DNA from: an uncultured Collinsella sp.
GTDB lineage: Bacteria; Actinomycetota; Coriobacteriia; Coriobacteriales; Coriobacteriaceae
Assembly (NCBI GenBank): GCA_937982065.1
Contig: CALJMO010000021.1
Coordinates: 3,274-67,273 of the forward strand
DNA: 64,000 nt
Direction: 5' to 3'
Below are positions 60,735-64,000 of the stretch, piece after piece. The translations under genes and the position numbers were made by a program. Below the pieces are notes generated by a model. The model did not search any database. It worked only from the letters and a program-made list of their open reading frames with translations, and was not told where the DNA came from. Numbering within the stretch: the stretch's first letter is position 1; the number at the start of each line of letters is the position of its first letter.

Positions 60735-61556
60735 ATGCTCAACGACCTCTACCATATGCTTGATCCCGTCGCCATCTCGGCGGGGCCCATCACCATCTAC
60801 TGGTACGGCTTGGCCTATGTGGTCGGAGCTCTGCTCACGGCGGTCGTCATGTACCGCACGCAGCGCCGTTGGGGTTTTGACATTACGGTCGACGACCTGA
60901 CGAGTGTCGTGGTCGGCGTGGTCTTTGGCCTTATCATTGGCGCCCGCCTGTTCTACGTCATCTTTTACGGCGACGGCTACTACTGGGCGCATCCGCTCGA
61001 GATCTTTGCTACCAATGAAGGCGGCATGAGCTTCCATGGCGGCCTGGTGGGCGGCATCATCGGCGGCGTGCTCGTGTGCCGCATGTACAAGCTCGACGCC
61101 TGGACCATCGCCGACCTTGCCGTTATCGGTGCTCCGCTGGCCTTATGTCTGGGACGCTGCGCCAACTTTGTCAACGGCGAGCTGTGGGGCAAGCCGACCG
61201 ATCTGCCCTGGGGCGTGGTCTTCGGTGGCACCGCGGGCGATATGCCGCGTCACCCCTCCCAGCTCTACGAGGCATTTCTTGAGGGCATCGTGCTCTTTTG
61301 CATTCTGCAGGTGCTCAGCCGCAAAAAGCCGCTACTGCCCCAAGGCACGTTTATGGGCGTGTTTGTGATGGGCTACGGCATCGTTCGCTTTTTGATTGAG
61401 TTTGTGCGCGTGCCCGATGCGCAGCTGGGCTATCTGCTGGGTGGCGTCATCACCATGGGTCAGCTGCTGAGCCTGCCGCTCGTAATCGCGGGTCTGGCGC
61501 TCGTCATCTTTGCCCTCCGCCACAACCGTCCCCAGCGCATCTACCTCGACGCCTAA
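60735..61556 (+). CDS. lgt: Prolipoprotein diacylglyceryl transferase
   Basis: It attaches diacylglycerol to the lipobox Cys of prolipoproteins in the membrane. The 273-residue protein has about seven membrane helices, ITIYWYGLAYVVGALL, the FHGGLVGGIIGG segment, the Lgt signature GRCANFVNGELWGKPTDLPWG with catalytic Arg/Asn, and RHPSQLYEAFLEG. The frame is open from 60675, but ATG 60735 follows CAGGGGGA. The binding lipoprotein at 34644 is a predicted client. Confidence 0.95.
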   Translation: MLNDLYHMLDPVAISAGPITIYWYGLAYVVGALLTAVVMYRTQRRWGFDITVDDLTSVVVGVVFGLIIGARLFYVIFYGDGYYWAHPLEIFATNEGGMSFHGGLVGGIIGGVLVCRMYKLDAWTIADLAVIGAPLALCLGRCANFVNGELWGKPTDLPWGVVFGGTAGDMPRHPSQLYEAFLEGIVLFCILQVLSRKKPLLPQGTFMGVFVMGYGIVRFLIEFVRVPDAQLGYLLGGVITMGQLLSLPLVIAGLALVIFALRHNRPQRIYLDA

Positions 61557-61564
61557 CCACCAAA

Positions 61565-61601
61565 ACCACCACAAAGGGGACAGGCACCTTTGTGGTGGTT
61601 C
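61565..61601. repeat. AACCACCACAAAGG palindrome
   Basis: AACCACCACAAAGG (61565-61578) pairs perfectly with CCTTTGTGGTGGTT (61588-61601) around GGACAGGCA. The right half is repeated at 35775-35791. It lies nine bases after lgt and could act as its terminator. Confidence 0.75.
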
Positions 61602-61628
61602 GCTGGGCAACGATGACAGAACCGTAAC

Positions 61629-61676
61629 GTTTCCCCAGATAAAACCTGCCAAAATAAACCTGTCCCTTTTTGACAG
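61629..61676 (-). repeat. Dispersed AAAGGGAC repeat, copy 5 (minus orientation)
   Basis: On the minus strand it reads CAAAAAGGGACAGGTTTATT, then TTGGCAGGTTTTATCTGGGG and AAACG, the best consensus match of the five. It follows the palindrome at 61565 and precedes the next gene by 25 bases. Confidence 0.8.
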
Positions 61677-61700
61677 GTTTCTAGAAAGGCTCTTTGGACT

Positions 61701-63884
61701 GTGAAGGATTCCGATCTCTCCACAACGGCTGCGCGCGACGCTGCCCGCATCGTCTGGTTTAAGCGCTATCCCGCCAAGCAGACGCTCATCGCATTTTTGC
61801 TCGCGCTGTTGGCGACCACGGCGTTTTCCATCGATCCCGCCCCGGTGTCGAGCAACGCAGTCTTGGCGATTGACCCCAAAGCCTCGGGCATGCTGTACGT
61901 GTGCTACGAGGTGCTCCTCTCGTTTGCCGGCCATACCGACGCGGTCATGCTGCTTGCACTTGCCTGCCTGCTCACGCTACCGTTTCGCTACGTGTTCTTT
62001 GGCCGTGGCGACACCTGGCGCCCATCGATCGTTCTGCCGTCGCTGTTCTTTGCCGTCTGCATGGTGTTTGGCCGCAGCTACGACCTCACCGATTCGGCCG
62101 AGATCGTGCTCGGCGACAAGGCCCGCATCATCTGCGCCTGGATTGGCGGCGCGGGCTGGATGCTCTTGGCGGTCGTTGCCTTCTACCTTGCCTTTGAGTG
62201 TCTAGATTGGCTGAGCTCTCGGCGCATTCCGTTTTCCGAAGCGCACTTTGGCCGCGTATGGCGTGTGACTCACGCCGTGCTCTCGGTCCATCCCTTTGCC
62301 GGGCCCTTCCTGGTGCTTATGGTCGCCTGGGCGCCCACGCTCATCGCTTCGCTGCCCGGTCTTTTTATGGGAGATACGGGCGCGCAGATTCGCCAGTGGT
62401 TCAACTATCCCAACGGCACGAGCGACTACCTGCGCCTACTCAACCCCAACGTGCTGCTCAACGGGCATCATCCCGTAGTGCACACGGCCATTATCGGCTC
62501 GTGCGTTCAGCTGGGGCTTTCGCTGTTCAACAGCGCTAACGCGGGTCTTGCCATCTACACCTGCGCTCAATTTGTCATCACGGCCGCCTGCATGGCCTAT
62601 TCCATTTCATCGCTGCGCAAACTGGGCGTGAGCCTGCCTGTTCGCGGTGCGATCCTGCTGTTCTTTGCGTTTATGCCGATGTTCTCTAACTACGCGGCGT
62701 TGCTCACCAAAGACGTGCTTTTTGCCGACGCGTTCTTGGTGCTGCTGGTACAGACCGTCAAGCTCGTGGCATGTGGCTTGCCCCGTCGTGATGCCAATGT
62801 TGAGCGAGCGGGCGAGAAAGCCCCCGTGCTCTTTGCGCGCCACGACTGGCTGCTGCTTGCTCTGGGCGCCATGGGTTCCACGTTTTTGCGCAACGGCGGC
62901 CTGGTGTTTCCCCTGGCGGCATGCGTAATCGCGGCGGCGTTTAGCGCATGGGACGCGCATGTGGCTCGTCGTGCAGCCAAGCAGACTGGTGCTGCGCCTT
63001 CGGGCGCCATCCCGCGCTTCCGCTGGGTTGGCGTTCTCGCGGTGCTCGCGCTCTGCCTTGCCTCTAATATGTACTTCACCAAGGTCTTTATGCCGGCGCA
63101 CGATATCACGCCTGGTTCCAAGCGCGAAATCCTCTCGATTCCGTTCCAGCAGACGGCTCGTTTCGTCCAAAAGCACGACGGCCTCAACTCGGGCGTCAAC
63201 CCCACGGTTAAGGAGGACGGCACCATCGTGGAGGCACCCTGCGACGGTTTGGTGACCGACGAAGAGCGCGCTGTGATCGACCGCGTACTCAAGTACGAGA
63301 ACCTGGGCCGCCGCTACAACCCCGACAAGTCCGATGCCGTCAAGAACTGCTTTAACGAGTACGCCTCGCAGGAGGACATCGATGCCTATTTTGAGGTATG
63401 GGCCCAGATGTTTAAGAAGGACCCCGAGTGCTATATCTCGGCGCTCATCAATAACTACTACGGCTACTTTTATCCGAGTGCCCGCGATGCGTGGGTCTAC
63501 AGCACGGCGCGCAGTGCCGAGATTATGGCGAAGCCCGATAACCTCAAGTACTTCGACTTCCATCCGGTCGATAGCAAGGTTGTGCTCTGGTGCGACCACC
63601 TGATCAACCTGTATCGCGTGGCAGTACAACGCATCCCGTTTATCTCGCTCGCCATGAGCTCGGCCACCTATGTGTGGATCATGATCGCCGTGGTGGTCTA
63701 CCTGTTGCGTCGTCATTCATGGCGTGCGCTGGCGATCTGGATGCCGCTGTTGGGCGTGCTCGCCGTGTGCCTGATTGGCCCGTGCAACGGCTCGACTTAC
63801 ATGCGCTACCTGTATCCGGTCATCGCCTGCATGCCCTTCGCCATCGGCGTCACCGTCACCCGCAGCGACTTCCTCTGGTTCTAA
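61701..63884 (+). CDS. Large polytopic membrane protein (DUF6020-like)
   Basis: The 727-residue protein has about 12-14 membrane helices: the first at about 27-46, others through 80-560, and the last three in the final 110 residues. A large outside domain at about 470-620 carries EILSIPFQQTARFVQKHDGL and CYISALINNYYGYFYPS. The layout, with long loops and aromatic outside segment, recalls GT-C glycosyltransferase-like proteins, and I recall such Coriobacteriia proteins as DUF6020. No catalytic residue can be named. The start is GTG 61701, with a weak ribosome site. The remaining 115 bases to the window end hold no gene. Confidence 0.7.
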   Translation: MKDSDLSTTAARDAARIVWFKRYPAKQTLIAFLLALLATTAFSIDPAPVSSNAVLAIDPKASGMLYVCYEVLLSFAGHTDAVMLLALACLLTLPFRYVFFGRGDTWRPSIVLPSLFFAVCMVFGRSYDLTDSAEIVLGDKARIICAWIGGAGWMLLAVVAFYLAFECLDWLSSRRIPFSEAHFGRVWRVTHAVLSVHPFAGPFLVLMVAWAPTLIASLPGLFMGDTGAQIRQWFNYPNGTSDYLRLLNPNVLLNGHHPVVHTAIIGSCVQLGLSLFNSANAGLAIYTCAQFVITAACMAYSISSLRKLGVSLPVRGAILLFFAFMPMFSNYAALLTKDVLFADAFLVLLVQTVKLVACGLPRRDANVERAGEKAPVLFARHDWLLLALGAMGSTFLRNGGLVFPLAACVIAAAFSAWDAHVARRAAKQTGAAPSGAIPRFRWVGVLAVLALCLASNMYFTKVFMPAHDITPGSKREILSIPFQQTARFVQKHDGLNSGVNPTVKEDGTIVEAPCDGLVTDEERAVIDRVLKYENLGRRYNPDKSDAVKNCFNEYASQEDIDAYFEVWAQMFKKDPECYISALINNYYGYFYPSARDAWVYSTARSAEIMAKPDNLKYFDFHPVDSKVVLWCDHLINLYRVAVQRIPFISLAMSSATYVWIMIAVVVYLLRRHSWRALAIWMPLLGVLAVCLIGPCNGSTYMRYLYPVIACMPFAIGVTVTRSDFLWF

Positions 63885-64000
63885 CTTGGCGCATTGGGGG
63901 TCAGGTTTCTTTGCACCAAAGGGGTCATCATCACGACGCCTTCATTTGGTTGATTTTCAATCTCAACGCAACAGCCTGAACGGACCCCGCGTTTCCGCAG

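Noticed and set aside
63885..64000. Possible further gene or repeat at the right edge
   Set aside because: GGGGGTCAGGTTTCTTTGCA resembles the reverse of a phrase at 17801, but the match is too short and no coding frame with a ribosome site is visible.

Overview
The window looks like chromosomal DNA of a gut Coriobacteriia, most likely Collinsella or a close relative. The evidence is GC-rich coding DNA with Gram-positive features (sortase-anchored surface protein, Tat/lipoprotein binding protein, SEC-C methionine aminopeptidase), an amt-P-II pair, a fused acyl-CoA dehydratase activase, a remnant of an aryl-sulfate sulfotransferase and many intergenic palindromes. The genus is an inference from gene content, not a database result. 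No rRNA, tRNA, CRISPR array, transposase or phage module was seen.

Layout. 0-0.8 kb: the end of an unidentified gene overlapping an XRE-type DNA-binding protein. 1.1-6.4 kb: an aspartate-pathway block (thrC-thrB on the minus strand, divergent from lysC-asd on the plus strand). 6.7-9 kb: a DNA alkyltransferase, a chimeric Abi_2/chloride-channel pseudogene and a GyrI-like protein. 9.2-12.7 kb: a LolD/FtsX-type ABC system. 13-22 kb: housekeeping genes (6-phosphofructokinase, a C-N hydrolase, an M18 aminopeptidase, a 2-hydroxyacid dehydrogenase, methionine aminopeptidase, a radical SAM protein, an alpha/beta hydrolase). 22.2-24.5 kb: a GGDEF-REC-HD-GYP signalling protein with an Hpt partner. 24.7-25.6 kb: a DUF2975/XRE pair. 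25.7-31.2 kb: a compact RiPP (modified peptide) cluster that is AT-richer than its surroundings. 31.3-35.6 kb: a glutamate-type amino-acid ABC importer with a PuuD-like hydrolase. 36-41.7 kb: dxs, an HD protein, a CmpB-like membrane protein, amt and a P-II gene. 41.7-45.4 kb: a TetR/MFS pair, a HAD phosphatase and a tiny hydrophobic peptide. 45.6-51.7 kb: a TetR regulator, a 1595-residue activase/dehydratase fusion and a truncated sulfotransferase. 51.7-58.5 kb: a DUF389 protein, a CAP-domain coiled-coil surface protein with a poly-G tract, and an OPT transporter. 58.7-63.9 kb: coaX, dCMP deaminase, a NifU-like protein, lgt and a large polytopic membrane protein.

The most interesting system is the RiPP locus. 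A 42-codon gene at 25744-25872, too short for ordinary gene calling, encodes a peptide with six cysteines. It has its own promoter and is followed by a leaky terminator-like hairpin. Downstream come a LanFEG-like ABC immunity set (one ATPase, two permeases), a radical SAM/SPASM maturase and a fused membrane/ATPase exporter, all closely spaced or overlapping.

The second theme is the density of palindromic DNA between genes: nested 22-29 bp inverted repeats, a dispersed family carrying an AAAGGGACAGGTTTATTTTG core (five copies), tandem palindromes of about 80 bp and about 62 bp period, and palindromes that butt against a start codon or Shine-Dalgarno site. A nine-G tract just after the signal peptide of the surface protein has in-frame stops in both shifted frames, as expected for a slippage switch.
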